In this document: positions 26,593 to 36,052 of the stretch, one piece after another
Layout of the letters: every line of letters begins with the position of its first letter
Position numbering within the stretch: position 1 is the first letter of the stretch
Source of the DNA: Bacteroidales bacterium
GTDB taxonomy: Bacteria > Bacteroidota > Bacteroidia > Bacteroidales > Muribaculaceae
Assembly (NCBI GenBank): GCA_014800535.1
Contig: JAAVFW010000015.1
Span: 1-47,328 of the forward strand
DNA length: 47,328 nt
Direction of reading: 5' to 3'
The notes under the pieces: model-generated
What the model was told of the DNA's origin: nothing
The model's database searches: none
Seen by the model: only the letters and a program-made list of their open reading frames with translations
Translations under genes and position numbers: made by a program

Positions 26593-28383
26593 ATGGCTGA
26601 ATCAAAAGTTCAAACCCCGATTGAAGATTTCGATTGGGATGCCTATGCAAATGGCGAAACCGCAGGCAATAAGAGCCGCGAAGAAGTGGAACGCACTTAT
26701 GACGAAACTCTTAAGACTGCAAAAGACAACGAAGTTGTTAACGGTGTTGTCAAATCAATCTCTAAGCGTGAAGTACGTGTCGACATCGGCATGAAATCTG
26801 ACGCTATCATCCCCATCAGCGAGTTCCGCTACAACCCCGACCTCAAAGTAGGCGACGAAGTGGAAGTATTTATCGAAACTCTCGAAGACAAAAACGGTCA
26901 GCTCCGTCTTTCTCACAAGAAAGCTTGCCAGACTCGCAGCTGGGATCGTGTCAACAAGGCACTTGAAAACGACGAAATCATCAAGGGTTACGTTAAGAGC
27001 CGCACTAAGGGCGGTATGATTGTTGACGTATTCGGAATCGAAGCCTTCCTTCCCGGCTCTCAGATTGACGTGCGTCCCATCCGCGACTACGATGTATTCG
27101 TTGACAAAACAATGGAATTCAAGGTTGTTAAAATCAACCAGGAATATAAGAACGTTGTCGTTTCTCACAAAGCCCTCATCGAAGCTGAACTCGAAGCTCA
27201 GAAGAAAGAAATCATCTCTAAGCTCGAAAAAGGTCAGGTTCTTGAAGGCAAGGTCAAGAATATCACTCCTTACGGTGTGTTTGTTGACCTCGGTGGCGTA
27301 GACGGTCTTATCCACATCACTGACCTCTCTTGGGGTCGCGTTTCAGATCCGCGCGAAGTTGTTGAACTCGACCAGGACATCAAGGTCGTTATCATCGACT
27401 TCGACAACGAAAAGAAACGTATCGCTCTCGGCTTGAAGCAGCTTCAGCCCCATCCTTGGGATAACCTCGACGCTAACCTCAAGGTTGGTGACCACATCAA
27501 CGGTAAAGTTGTCGTGATGACTGACTATGGTGCATTCGTTGAAGTTCAGCCCGGTGTTGAAGGTCTTATCCATGTGAGCGAAATGAGCTGGAGCCAGCAC
27601 CTCCGTTCAGCTCAGGATTTCCTCAAGGTAGGCGACGAAATCGAAGCAGTAATTCTTACTCTCGACCGCGAAGAACGTAAGATGAGCCTCGGCATCAAGC
27701 AGCTTCGTCCCGATCCCTGGGAGAATATCGACGAAAAATACGCTATCGGCAGCCAGCACACTGCAAAAGTGCGCAACTTCACTAACTTCGGCGTATTCGT
27801 TGAAATCGAAGAAGGCGTTGATGGTCTTATCCACATCTCTGACCTTTCTTGGACTAAGAAAATCAAACACCCCTCTGAGTTCACTTCAATCGGCAACGAC
27901 ATCCAGGTGCAGGTTCTTGAAATCGACAAGGAAAACCGTCGCCTCAGCCTTGGCCACAAGCAGCTCGAAGAAAATCCCTGGGATGTGTTTGAAACTATCT
28001 TCACTGTAGGTTCTATCCACGAAGGAACCGTAACTGAAGTTATGGACAAAGGTGCCGTTATCTCTCTTGAATATGGTGTTGAAGGTTTCGCAACTCCCAA
28101 ACACCTCGTTAAGGAAGACGGAACTCAGGCTAAGCTTGATGACAAACTCGAATTCAAAGTAATCGAGTTCAACAAAGACAGCAAGCGCATCATCCTTTCT
28201 CACAGCCGCATTGCAGAAGACGCTAACAAGGCTGAAGCTCGCGCTCAGAGAGCTTCTCGCCCCGCTCGTCCTTCTCGCAAAGAAGAAGAAGCTGCTGCTC
28301 CCGCAATCGAGAAGACTACTCTCGGCGACCTCGGCGCTCTTCAGGCTCTCAAAGAGCAGATGCAGAAAGAAGAAGGAAAGTAA
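26593..28383 (+). CDS. rpsA: 30S ribosomal protein S1
   Basis: A 596-residue protein with six S1 (OB-fold) RNA-binding repeats, readable from their core phrases: GVVKSISKREVRVDIG, GYVKSRTKGGMIVDVFG, GKVKNITPYGVFVDLGG, GKVVVMTDYGAFVEVQ, AKVRNFTNFGVFVEIE and GTVTEVMDKGAVISLE. Repeats 3 to 5 carry the strong DGLIH(I/V)SDLSW end. S1 helps mRNA bind the 30S subunit. This matters in Bacteroidota, where Shine-Dalgarno pairing is little used, and the AT-rich bases just before this start codon fit that. A charged Ala/Arg/Glu tail ends the protein. Monocistronic, with its own promoter and terminator. Confidence 0.97.
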   Translation: MAESKVQTPIEDFDWDAYANGETAGNKSREEVERTYDETLKTAKDNEVVNGVVKSISKREVRVDIGMKSDAIIPISEFRYNPDLKVGDEVEVFIETLEDKNGQLRLSHKKACQTRSWDRVNKALENDEIIKGYVKSRTKGGMIVDVFGIEAFLPGSQIDVRPIRDYDVFVDKTMEFKVVKINQEYKNVVVSHKALIEAELEAQKKEIISKLEKGQVLEGKVKNITPYGVFVDLGGVDGLIHITDLSWGRVSDPREVVELDQDIKVVIIDFDNEKKRIALGLKQLQPHPWDNLDANLKVGDHINGKVVVMTDYGAFVEVQPGVEGLIHVSEMSWSQHLRSAQDFLKVGDEIEAVILTLDREERKMSLGIKQLRPDPWENIDEKYAIGSQHTAKVRNFTNFGVFVEIEEGVDGLIHISDLSWTKKIKHPSEFTSIGNDIQVQVLEIDKENRRLSLGHKQLEENPWDVFETIFTVGSIHEGTVTEVMDKGAVISLEYGVEGFATPKHLVKEDGTQAKLDDKLEFKVIEFNKDSKRIILSHSRIAEDANKAEARAQRASRPARPSRKEEEAAAPAIEKTTLGDLGALQALKEQMQKEEGK

Positions 28384-28406
28384 TTTTCCCTTACCGAATA
28401 TTAATG

Positions 28407-28440
28407 GAGGTGACACTCAAAAATGTGTCACCTCTATTTT
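28407..28440 (+). terminator. Terminator of rpsA
   Basis: The ten-base perfect arms gaggtgacac and gtgtcacctc with an eight-base loop, then tatttttt. It lies 23 bp past the stop. Confidence 0.92.
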
Positions 28441-28550
28441 TTATTCCTTTTATGCCTTTTATTTTAAAAGAATTTTGTACTTTTACACCTGAATTGATTC
28501 CGACATCACGTCGGAGGAATCGTGACTGACTTTTTAACTCTGTCGCCGAC

Positions 28551-28883
28551 ATGAAAAAAAAGCTAAGAACCATATTCTCAGTGCTGATATTCGCATTTGC
28601 GGCTATCTCCCCGGTCACGCTCCATTCCAAAGGATGGGAATCAGTAAAATCTGACAGGATTGAAGGTAAAACTGTGGCCAAAGAGCAGGACATCGAAATT
28701 CGTGCCTCTCAAGGTTATATACTAATCACTGTCAGTCGGCAGACTCATGTCAAAGTCTTTTCAATTCTCGGACACCTCATCTCATCGGAGACTCTCCCAC
28801 CGGGCACGTCAAGATTGCCTGTTGCAACTCATGGTGTCTACATAATCAAAACCGATGACCTGACATGCAAAGTCGCTGTCTGA
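28551..28883 (+). CDS. Small secreted protein with T9SS C-terminal-domain-like fold
   Basis: A 110-residue protein with a signal peptide (MKKKLRTIFSVLIFAFAAIS, cleavage near 26). The rest resembles a type IX secretion C-terminal domain or DUF6383 module: VKVFSILGHLISS, then LPPGTSRLPVATHGVYIIKT, and a final KVAV. Such modules normally sit at the end of much larger secreted proteins. Here almost nothing precedes it. It may be a free-standing carrier or adhesin module, or the remnant of a larger gene. A promoter-like gtactttt lies about 80 bp upstream. Function unknown. Confidence 0.55.
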   Translation: MKKKLRTIFSVLIFAFAAISPVTLHSKGWESVKSDRIEGKTVAKEQDIEIRASQGYILITVSRQTHVKVFSILGHLISSETLPPGTSRLPVATHGVYIIKTDDLTCKVAV

Positions 28884-28946
28884 ATATAAATTCCTCTTCT
28901 CCATCCCTCTGATAACAATCAACCTTAAAAGATAAATCCAAACATT

Positions 28947-29972
28947 ATGAAAGAAACTGAAATTGACTGGTCAAATCTGACATTCAGTTACATGCCGACT
29001 GACTACAACGTCCGTTGCACATATAAAGACGGAAAATGGGGCGAAATTCAGGTGTCTGACTCTGAACTCATTCCTCTCCACATCGCCGCTTCTTGTCTTC
29101 ACTATGGTCAGGAATCTTTCGAAGGCCTAAAGGCTTTCCGCGGTAAAGACGGTAAAATCCGCGTCTTCAGAATGGAAGAAAACGCTAAGCGTTTCATCCG
29201 CTCTGCTGAAGGAATCAAGATGCAGCCGATGCCCGTTGAACTTTTCTGCGACATGGTTAGAAAAGTCGTTAAACTCAACGAACGTTTTGTTCCCCCCTAC
29301 GGAACCGGTGCTTCTCTCTACATCCGTCCCCTTGAAATCGGCATCTCTCCCCGCGTCGGAGTGAAACCCGCTGATGAATACATGGTAATCATGCTCGTAA
29401 CTCCCGTTGGTCCCTACTTCAAGGAAGGCTTCAAACCGACTAAGGTCTGCATGTCAAGAGAATATGACCGCGTGGCTCCCAAAGGAACCGGCTCAATCAA
29501 GGTTGGTGGCAACTACGCTGCATCTCTCGTTGCCGGAGAAAAAGCTCATGACCTCGGCTACAGCGTAATGCTTTACATCGACCCCAAAGAGAAGAAATAT
29601 CTCGACGAATGTGGTGCTGCTAACTTCTTCGGTATTAAAAACAACACCTATATCACTCCCTTCTCTGAATCTATCCTCCCCTCAATCACCAACATGAGCC
29701 TTGTTCAGCTTGCCGAAGACCTCGGAATGAAAGTTGAACGCCGCCAGATCCCTGTCGACGAACTTGAAACATTCGAAGAAGCTTCTGCTTGTGGCACTGC
29801 TGCTGTTTGCTCTCCTATCGGTGAAATCGACGACCTCGACAACGGCAAAAAATACATCTTCTCTAAGAACGGTGAAGCAGGCCCGATGACTACTAAACTC
29901 TATGAGACTCTTCGTGGAATTCAGTATGGTGAAATCGAAGATGCTCATGGCTGGTGTGAAATCATCGACTAA
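28947..29972 (+). CDS. ilvE: Branched-chain amino acid aminotransferase
   Basis: A 341-residue class IV PLP enzyme that transfers amino groups between glutamate and the keto acids of Leu, Ile and Val. The PLP lysine is in GTGSIKVGGNYAASL at about 185. Conserved stretches include HYGQESFEGLKAFRG near 51 and YLDECGAANFFGI near 220. The EEASACGTAAVCSPIGEI segment near the end binds the cofactor phosphate. The length fits the longer BCAT2-type enzymes. A terminator follows at 30027. Confidence 0.96.
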   Translation: MKETEIDWSNLTFSYMPTDYNVRCTYKDGKWGEIQVSDSELIPLHIAASCLHYGQESFEGLKAFRGKDGKIRVFRMEENAKRFIRSAEGIKMQPMPVELFCDMVRKVVKLNERFVPPYGTGASLYIRPLEIGISPRVGVKPADEYMVIMLVTPVGPYFKEGFKPTKVCMSREYDRVAPKGTGSIKVGGNYAASLVAGEKAHDLGYSVMLYIDPKEKKYLDECGAANFFGIKNNTYITPFSESILPSITNMSLVQLAEDLGMKVERRQIPVDELETFEEASACGTAAVCSPIGEIDDLDNGKKYIFSKNGEAGPMTTKLYETLRGIQYGEIEDAHGWCEIID

Positions 29973-30026
29973 ACTCTTATGAGTGTTTCCTTAAAATACT
30001 TTTTCTGAATCACTCTTAACGATATT

Positions 30027-30066
30027 AAGGTGTGTCAACCAATATTGGTTTTGACACACCTTTATT
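30027..30066 (+). terminator. Terminator of ilvE
   Basis: The arms aaggtgtgtca (30027-30037) and tgacacacctt (30052-30062) form an eleven-base perfect stem. The loop is itself palindromic (accaatattggt), and tatttt follows. The GTG that would extend the next gene upstream lies in this stem. Confidence 0.9.
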
Positions 30067-30118
30067 TTCAATAATCCCATTATCTCCGCCACTTATAACC
30101 TCTCACCCTCCTCCTGCG

Positions 30119-30658
30119 ATGAATCCGATTGAAATTATAAATAAATATTACACCCCCGGCTCTCAACTATGGAATCTTCTGACACAGCACAGCAGGTCTG
30201 TGGCAGAAAAAGCTCTCCGTTGTGCCGAACATAATCATTGCAACGTCGATAAGAATTTTGTCTACGAAGCCGCAATGCTCCACGATATCGGCATCTTCCG
30301 CTGCAATGCTCCTTCAATCTTCTGCAATGGCACTCTTCCTTATATCTGTCATGGAATTGAAGGAAGAAAAATACTTGATGCCGAAAATCTGCCTATGCAT
30401 GCTCTTGTCTGCGAAAGGCACACAGGCGCCGGTCTGACCGCCGCCGAGATTGCACGACAAAATCTGCCACTCCCCCATCGCGATATGATTCCACTGTCGA
30501 CCGAAGAACGACTTATTTGCTATGCCGACAAATTCTTTTCAAAATCAAAACATCCTCTCCGGGAAAAGTCTCTTCAGAAAGTGATTCGCGAAATGTCTCG
30601 CTTCGGCAAAGATTCCCTGACTCGCTTCCTTAAACTTCATCTTGAGTTCGGAGAATAA
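30119..30658 (+). CDS. HD-domain hydrolase
   Basis: A 179-residue protein with the HD-superfamily metal motif: QHSRSVAEKAL supplies the first His, AAMLHDIGIF the HD pair, and CHGIEG plus CERHTGAG further His. Such domains hydrolyse phosphoester bonds in nucleotides or second messengers, but the substrate is not predictable here. The ATG at 30119 (MNPIEIINKYY) is chosen because the longer frame begins with GTG inside the ilvE terminator. It is followed by 129 bp before lptD, so it may stand alone. Cytoplasmic, no signal peptide. Confidence 0.85.
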   Translation: MNPIEIINKYYTPGSQLWNLLTQHSRSVAEKALRCAEHNHCNVDKNFVYEAAMLHDIGIFRCNAPSIFCNGTLPYICHGIEGRKILDAENLPMHALVCERHTGAGLTAAEIARQNLPLPHRDMIPLSTEERLICYADKFFSKSKHPLREKSLQKVIREMSRFGKDSLTRFLKLHLEFGE

Positions 30659-30754
30659 GATTTTTATGGTGAGAGAAGAGTCCACGCCATGCACTAATTC
30701 TGAATTTAAAGAGTGATTTAAGTTTTTTTATCTAAGCAGGTCAAATTTTTTTGT

Positions 30755-30762
30755 TAATTTTG
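30755..30762 (+). promoter_or_regulatory. Candidate -7 element of lptD
   Basis: TAATTTTG matches TAnnTTTG, 26 bp before the lptD ATG. A -33 TTTG at proper spacing is not clear. Confidence 0.4.
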
Positions 30763-30787
30763 TTGTTTGGAATATCCGGACTGACCG

Positions 30788-33604
30788 ATGCGACGATTAT
30801 TTTTTTACATTATAACCCTTTGCATACTGACAGCCGCCTTTGCAGCGTCTCAAACACAGCCGACGGCCCGTCGACTCTCCGAGTCTGTGCCAAAGGCCGA
30901 GACTCTTCATTCCCTTATCGTCGACACACTCGCGGACGATTCCATTAAACATATCCGGTCCATCTCTCAGGATTCCGCCTCTGTCAACCTGTCGCAAATA
31001 CCTGTTGAACAAAGTTCTGACTCTGCCAAACGTGTGAAAATAGGCAGAATAAATTATGAGAAAACCGACCTCGACGGCACCGTTACATTTTCTGCACGCG
31101 ACTCTCTTATTCTCCTCGGTCAGAACAACGCCTATCTCTTTGGCAACGGCACAGTGGAATATCAGGATTTTCAGCTCAATTCCGCTGAAATCAGAATGGA
31201 ACTCGACTCCGCAACAGTCTATGCCAATGGTGTGACCGACTCAATCGGCAAGCTTGCCGACACTCCCGTCTTCAAAGATAAGAATGGTGAATACCAATCT
31301 CAGACAATGAAATATAATTTCAAAACTCAGAGAGGGTTTATCACCGATGTTGTCACTGAACAGGGAGAAGGTTACCTGCTCGCCTCAAAGACCAAACGCA
31401 TGGACGACGGCTCGTTTTATGTTGAAAACGGCCGCTACACCACCTGCAACGATCATGAACACCCTCACTTCTATTTCAACATCACAAAAGGACGCATGCG
31501 TCCTAAAAAAGATGTAGTGTCAGGTCCTGTTTACATGGTTCTCGCAGACGTACCTCTCCCGCTTGCCCTTCCTTTCGGATATTTCCCTTTCTCAAAAGAC
31601 TACTCTTCCGGAATTATATTCCCTTCTTTCGGCGAAGACTATTCCAAAGGATTTTACATGAGAAACGGAGGCTACTATTTCGCAATAAACGATTACGTAG
31701 ACCTCGCACTTCGCGGAGAAATATACACTAAAGGGTCGTGGGGACTCTCGGCGACCTCAACCTATACGAAGCGTTATCGTTTCTCCGGTAATTTCGACAT
31801 CTCCTACATCAACACTGTCTATGGCGACAAGGGAATGCCCGACTACTCCCGCCAGAAAAACTTTCAGGTTATCTGGTCGCACACCCAAGACCCGAAAGCA
31901 AACCCCAACATGAGTTTCTCGGCAAGCGTAAACTTCACAACTTCCGGATATACCCGAAACGATCTCAACTCATATTACAGCAACGCCTTCACTGAAAACA
32001 CAAAATCATCAACTGTCGCTCTCTCCTATCGTTTTCCGGGCACTAAATGGAGTCTTGCCGCAACTGCCAACATTGCACAGCGAACTCAAGACTCCACACT
32101 TGCTGTCTCCTTTCCTAACCTCACCGCATCCCTCTCCCAGACAGCTCCTTTCAAACGGAAGAAAATTATCGGTGGCGAAAGATGGTATGAGAAAATTAAA
32201 ATCTCATACCAAGGTCAATTCCAGAACTCTCTGACTGCACGTCAGGATCAGTTTTTCAAAAAGTCGCTCATCAAAGACTGGAGAAACGGCATGAAACACT
32301 ATCTCCCTATTTCCGCCACCTTCTCCGTTCTGAAATATATAAACATCTCTCCTCAGATCACTCTCAACGACAGGATGTACACTAACCGCGTCAACCGTCA
32401 ATGGGATCCCAACTCCTCTTCGGAAGTATGCGACACGACCTACGGTTTTTATAATGTCTTCGACTTTAACGCCTCCGTATCGCTTGACACAAAACTTTAT
32501 GGCTTTTACAAGCCTTTGAAGTTTCTTGGCGACAAAGTGCAGATGATTCGCCACGTCCTGACACCCACTGTCACTTTCTCGGCTTCGCCTGACTTCAGTA
32601 GTCCGGGCTGGGGAATCTATGGCTCTTACAACTATGTCGACAATCAGGGATTACCTCAGCAACGTGTCTATTCCCGCTTCCCCAACGCAATCTTCGGCGT
32701 TCCGTCACAAGGAAAATCAGGACTCGTAACTGTCAATCTCGCCAACAACATCGAGATGAAAGTCAAGGATGAGAACGACTCGACAGGCGTGCGCAAAATC
32801 TCCCTGATTGAAAACTTCTCAATCGGACAGTCGTATAATTTTGCTGCCGATTCAATGAATTGGAGCAACATCAACACCACGCTTCTGCTCCGCCTTCCGA
32901 AGAATATCAATCTTAATATCAACGCAACATGGGACCCCTACACATACGCTCTGTCTCCTTCGGGAAGTCCGGTAAGGGTTAATGTGCCCCGGTGGAAAGC
33001 GCATAAAGGGTGGGCCCGACTCTCCTCAACCGGCACCTCTTTCTCATATACTTTCAGCAACGACACCTTCCGTCGCAAAAAAGATAAAAACAACGACACG
33101 AAAAACGGTAATCCGGAGGAGACTCCCGACAATGGAGTTGACAACGATAGTGACGAATCTTTCGCCGAGATTGCCGAAAAGAAACGTCACAAACGCAAAG
33201 ATTCATCACAGGATAATACCGATGCCGACGGATATGCCGCATGGTCGTGTCCGTGGAGTCTTACCCTGAACTATTCCGTCTCCTACGGTTATGGAGAATT
33301 CGACTATGATAAATTGGAGTTCCGGGGTAAATGGACACAAAACCTCTCCTTCTCCGGAAATATCCGACCGACAAAAAACTGGAACTTCTCCTTCTCGGCA
33401 TCTTACAACTTTGACACTCACAAAATCGCCTACATGAATTGCAGCGTCTCGCGAGACCTCCACTGTTTCACAATGACTGCAAGCTTCATTCCGGTAGGCC
33501 CTTATAAGAGCTATAACTTCCACATAGCCGTCAAATCTTCGCTGCTGAAAGACATTAAATATGATAAGCGTTCTTCTTCAATGAACGGCATCAGATGGTA
33601 TTGA
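30788..33604 (+). CDS. lptD: LPS-assembly outer-membrane protein LptD (Bacteroidota type)
   Basis: A 938-residue protein that should insert lipopolysaccharide into the outer leaflet. It has a signal peptide (MRRLFFYIITLCILTAAFAA), then an OstA-like beta-jellyroll at about 90-260 (VTFSARDSLILLGQNNAYLFGNGTVEYQDF, read in parts), then a beta-barrel rich in aromatic strands to the C-terminus. The conserved PLPLALPFGYFPF and GIIFPSFGEDYSKGFY segments mark the family. Between strands, at about 760-820, is a Lys/Asp/Asn-rich low-complexity insert, probably a surface loop. Far upstream of the zap genes, with its own promoter. Confidence 0.88.
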   Translation: MRRLFFYIITLCILTAAFAASQTQPTARRLSESVPKAETLHSLIVDTLADDSIKHIRSISQDSASVNLSQIPVEQSSDSAKRVKIGRINYEKTDLDGTVTFSARDSLILLGQNNAYLFGNGTVEYQDFQLNSAEIRMELDSATVYANGVTDSIGKLADTPVFKDKNGEYQSQTMKYNFKTQRGFITDVVTEQGEGYLLASKTKRMDDGSFYVENGRYTTCNDHEHPHFYFNITKGRMRPKKDVVSGPVYMVLADVPLPLALPFGYFPFSKDYSSGIIFPSFGEDYSKGFYMRNGGYYFAINDYVDLALRGEIYTKGSWGLSATSTYTKRYRFSGNFDISYINTVYGDKGMPDYSRQKNFQVIWSHTQDPKANPNMSFSASVNFTTSGYTRNDLNSYYSNAFTENTKSSTVALSYRFPGTKWSLAATANIAQRTQDSTLAVSFPNLTASLSQTAPFKRKKIIGGERWYEKIKISYQGQFQNSLTARQDQFFKKSLIKDWRNGMKHYLPISATFSVLKYINISPQITLNDRMYTNRVNRQWDPNSSSEVCDTTYGFYNVFDFNASVSLDTKLYGFYKPLKFLGDKVQMIRHVLTPTVTFSASPDFSSPGWGIYGSYNYVDNQGLPQQRVYSRFPNAIFGVPSQGKSGLVTVNLANNIEMKVKDENDSTGVRKISLIENFSIGQSYNFAADSMNWSNINTTLLLRLPKNINLNINATWDPYTYALSPSGSPVRVNVPRWKAHKGWARLSSTGTSFSYTFSNDTFRRKKDKNNDTKNGNPEETPDNGVDNDSDESFAEIAEKKRHKRKDSSQDNTDADGYAAWSCPWSLTLNYSVSYGYGEFDYDKLEFRGKWTQNLSFSGNIRPTKNWNFSFSASYNFDTHKIAYMNCSVSRDLHCFTMTASFIPVGPYKSYNFHIAVKSSLLKDIKYDKRSSSMNGIRWY

Positions 33605-33697
33605 TTATGAACTGACACCGTCTCTTCAGCGCCCTCCTCAGATATCCGGCTGCTTAAAAAAATCGGCTGTTACACATTCTCTCCCAAAAAAAATTAT

Positions 33698-33705
33698 TAC
33701 CTTTG
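33698..33705 (+). promoter_or_regulatory. -7 element of the coiled-coil/zapA operon
   Basis: TACCTTTG matches the Bacteroidota consensus, with the ATG 20 bp downstream. No clear -33 TTTG. Confidence 0.5.
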
Positions 33706-33724
33706 TAAAAGAATAAGAACGGAC

Positions 33725-34030
33725 ATGAAACGCGAATTGGCATCTGTTATAGAATCTCTGACAGAAAAAGTCAACATTCTCTCTTCTCAAAAAGACAGAA
33801 TTGCCGAGGAAAATCGCCAATTGTCAGAAACTATCGCCAATCTTCAACAACAAATTGAAGACCTCCGTAAGGAAAATACTCTCCTTGACCGCGATAACCA
33901 TTTTCTGATTCTCTCTCACAGGCTTGCTGACACTCCTGAAGCGCTTGTCGAAAGCCGTCGATTCATTTCCGCTCTGATCCGTAAAATCGACAGATGTATC
34001 ACACTTCTTAAAGATGATGCGGAACTATGA
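33725..34030 (+). CDS. Small coiled-coil protein, ZapB-like
   Basis: A 101-residue cytoplasmic protein. Residues 5-60 form a strong predicted coiled coil (leucine heptads in LSETIANLQQQIEDLRKENT), followed by a short helix with RRFISALIRKIDRCITLL. Its stop overlaps the start of zapA (ATGA), so the two are translationally linked. Size, coiled coil and partner recall ZapB, which bridges ZapA to the chromosome terminus in E. coli, but direct homology is not visible. The assignment rests on context. Confidence 0.55.
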   Translation: MKRELASVIESLTEKVNILSSQKDRIAEENRQLSETIANLQQQIEDLRKENTLLDRDNHFLILSHRLADTPEALVESRRFISALIRKIDRCITLLKDDAEL

Positions 34031-34332
34031 ACACTTCTAAGAAGATTAAATTAGACATTGTAATTGCCGGTGAAGTCCTTTCAGTCAGTGTCCCGGAAGA
34101 ACAACGACTTCTGATTAAGGAAACCGAACTTAATGTCCAAAAAAAATTTTCAGACCTTCGGCGGAATTTCCCCCGTAAGTCTGAAAAAGAAATATTCGCA
34201 ATGATTGCCTTTCAGTTTGCTTTCGATTTCTATGAGCAGGCTGAACAAATGAATAAAGCCCTCAGAGCTGTCGAAATTCTTGACGAAGATCTTGGCACAC
34301 TGATAGGTGCTGATGAGAATAAGCCTAAATAA
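34027..34332 (+). CDS. zapA: Cell division protein ZapA
   Basis: A 101-residue protein of ZapA length. The N-terminal globular part (KLDIVIAGEVLSVSVPEEQR) is followed by a helix with NVQKKFSDLRRNFPRKSEKE and a C-terminal coiled coil, AFDFYEQAEQMNKALRAVEI. ZapA tetramers bundle FtsZ filaments at the division site. It overlaps the upstream ZapB-like gene by four bases. A terminator overlaps its stop codon, separating it from rny. Confidence 0.85.
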   Translation: MNTSKKIKLDIVIAGEVLSVSVPEEQRLLIKETELNVQKKFSDLRRNFPRKSEKEIFAMIAFQFAFDFYEQAEQMNKALRAVEILDEDLGTLIGADENKPK

Positions 34333-34353
34333 TGAGGCTTATATTCTCTTTTT
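34315..34353 (+). terminator. Terminator overlapping the end of zapA
   Basis: The arms gagaataagcct (34315-34326) and aggctt-at-attctc (34335-34348) pair with a two-base bulge, followed by a run of T. The stem includes the last zapA codons. Confidence 0.7.
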
Positions 34354-34481
34354 AATCTTTTCTTTGCAGTGTCTCTGTGTTTTGCCGCCTCATTTTAACC
34401 CGGATTTGTGGTGCGGATTCGACTTACATCTATCAATCTGATTTTTCTTAAACTTAATATATTTTAATTAAAAAATAATAC

Positions 34482-36044
34482 ATGAACACTGCAATATGGA
34501 TTCTCGTGGCCATCGTGGCAGCCGCTGCCGGCTTTGCGATTGCTTTAAGAATCAGCCGTAAATCTGCCGGCTCAAGAGCCAACGCAATCATTGACGAAGC
34601 TCGTCGAGAAGCCGACGTAATAAAAGAAAAGAAAATTCTCGAAGCAAAAGAGGAGGAAATAAAGTTACTGAACGATGCAGAGCGTACAGCCAATCAGCGA
34701 CTTCAGAAAGTTCAATCATCGGAAGCAAGAGCGAAACAACGCGAAATGCAACTCAACCAACAGCAGAACGAACTGAACCGCAAGAAAAAAGAAGTGGAAC
34801 AGATGCGCCAGTCGTTCGAGGCTAAGACAGCCGACATGGAACAGCGTGAAAAAGCCATTGAATATAAAACTGCTGAGGCCGACAATCTCCTCAATTCTGC
34901 CCGCGAGCAACTCGAACATATCTCAGGTCTCTCAGCTGAAGAAGCTAAGGAACGTCTGGTCGAAAGCCTTAAAGATGAAGCAAAAACAGCTGCTGCAAGC
35001 TACATCAACGACATCATGGACGATGCGCGGATGACAGCTAATAAAGAGGCTAAAAAAATTGTAATCCAGTCAATTCAGCGTGTAGCAACCGAAACTGCCG
35101 TTGAAAACTCCGTCACTGTATTCCATATCGACAACGAAGATATCAAGGGCCGAATCATCGGTCGTGAAGGTCGAAATATCCGTGCGCTCGAAGCTGCCAC
35201 AGGAATTGAAATCATTGTTGATGACACTCCTGAGGCTATCGTGCTTTCAGGCTTTGACCCCGTAAGACGCGAAATAGCTCGTCTGGCTCTACATCAGCTT
35301 GTTGTCGACGGCCGAATCCACCCGGCTCGAATTGAGGAAGTGGTGGCAAAGGTGCGCAAACAGGTTGAAGAGGAAATAATTGAAACCGGCAAGAGAACGG
35401 CCATCGACCTCGGAATCCATGGGCTCCACCCCGAACTTATCCGTATGGTCGGAAAGATGAAATATCGTTCTTCCTACGGTCAGAACCTCCTCCAGCACTC
35501 TCGCGAGACAGCAAATCTCTGTGCTGTGATGGCTTCAGAACTCGGACTTAACCCCAAAAAGGCTCGTCGCGCAGGCTTGCTTCATGACATTGGAAAAGTG
35601 CCCGATGACGAACCGGAACTGCCGCATGCACTCTTCGGCATGAAGCTTGCAGAGAAATTTAAGGAAAAACCCGACATCTGCAATGCAATCGGTGCACACC
35701 ATGATGAAGTTGAACCGACATCTCTTCTTGCTCCGATTGTTCAGGTTTGTGACGCCATCTCCGGTGCTCGTCCTGGTGCTCGTCGTGAGATTGTGGAGGC
35801 CTATATCAAACGTCTCAACGACCTCGAACAGCTCGCGCTGTCTTATCCCGGTGTTATCAAGACATACGCTATTCAGGCAGGTCGTGAACTGCGTGTTATC
35901 GTTAGTGCTGACAAGATTTCCGACGATGAGACTGAAAACCTCTCTGCTGAAATAGCAAAGAAAATTCAAGATGAACTCACCTATCCGGGTCAGGTAAAAA
36001 TCACCGTTATCCGCGAAACCCGTGCCGTTGCTTTCGCCAAATAA
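34482..36044 (+). CDS. rny: Ribonuclease Y
   Basis: A 520-residue membrane-anchored endoribonuclease that begins mRNA decay. It has an N-terminal transmembrane helix at about 4-24, then a long charged coiled coil to about 165. A KH RNA-binding domain starts near 217 ([20 protein letters not shown]), and an HD catalytic domain has HSRETANL and HDIGK near 368 and [10 protein letters not shown]. The length is typical. The ricT gene follows 8 bp later, which supports a linked RNA-decay role as in Bacillus. Confidence 0.97.
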   Translation: MNTAIWILVAIVAAAAGFAIALRISRKSAGSRANAIIDEARREADVIKEKKILEAKEEEIKLLNDAERTANQRLQKVQSSEARAKQREMQLNQQQNELNRKKKEVEQMRQSFEAKTADMEQREKAIEYKTAEADNLLNSAREQLEHISGLSAEEAKERLVESLKDEAKTAAASYINDIMDDARMTANKEAKKIVIQSIQRVATETAVENSVTVFHIDNEDIKGRIIGREGRNIRALEAATGIEIIVDDTPEAIVLSGFDPVRREIARLALHQLVVDGRIHPARIEEVVAKVRKQVEEEIIETGKRTAIDLGIHGLHPELIRMVGKMKYRSSYGQNLLQHSRETANLCAVMASELGLNPKKARRAGLLHDIGKVPDDEPELPHALFGMKLAEKFKEKPDICNAIGAHHDEVEPTSLLAPIVQVCDAISGARPGARREIVEAYIKRLNDLEQLALSYPGVIKTYAIQAGRELRVIVSADKISDDETENLSAEIAKKIQDELTYPGQVKITVIRETRAVAFAK

Positions 36045-36052
36045 TCCCGGCT

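Noticed and set aside
30032..30118. GTG start extending the HD-domain protein
   Set aside because: The GTG and following codons are the ilvE terminator stem and loop. The ATG at 30119 gives a normal HD protein.
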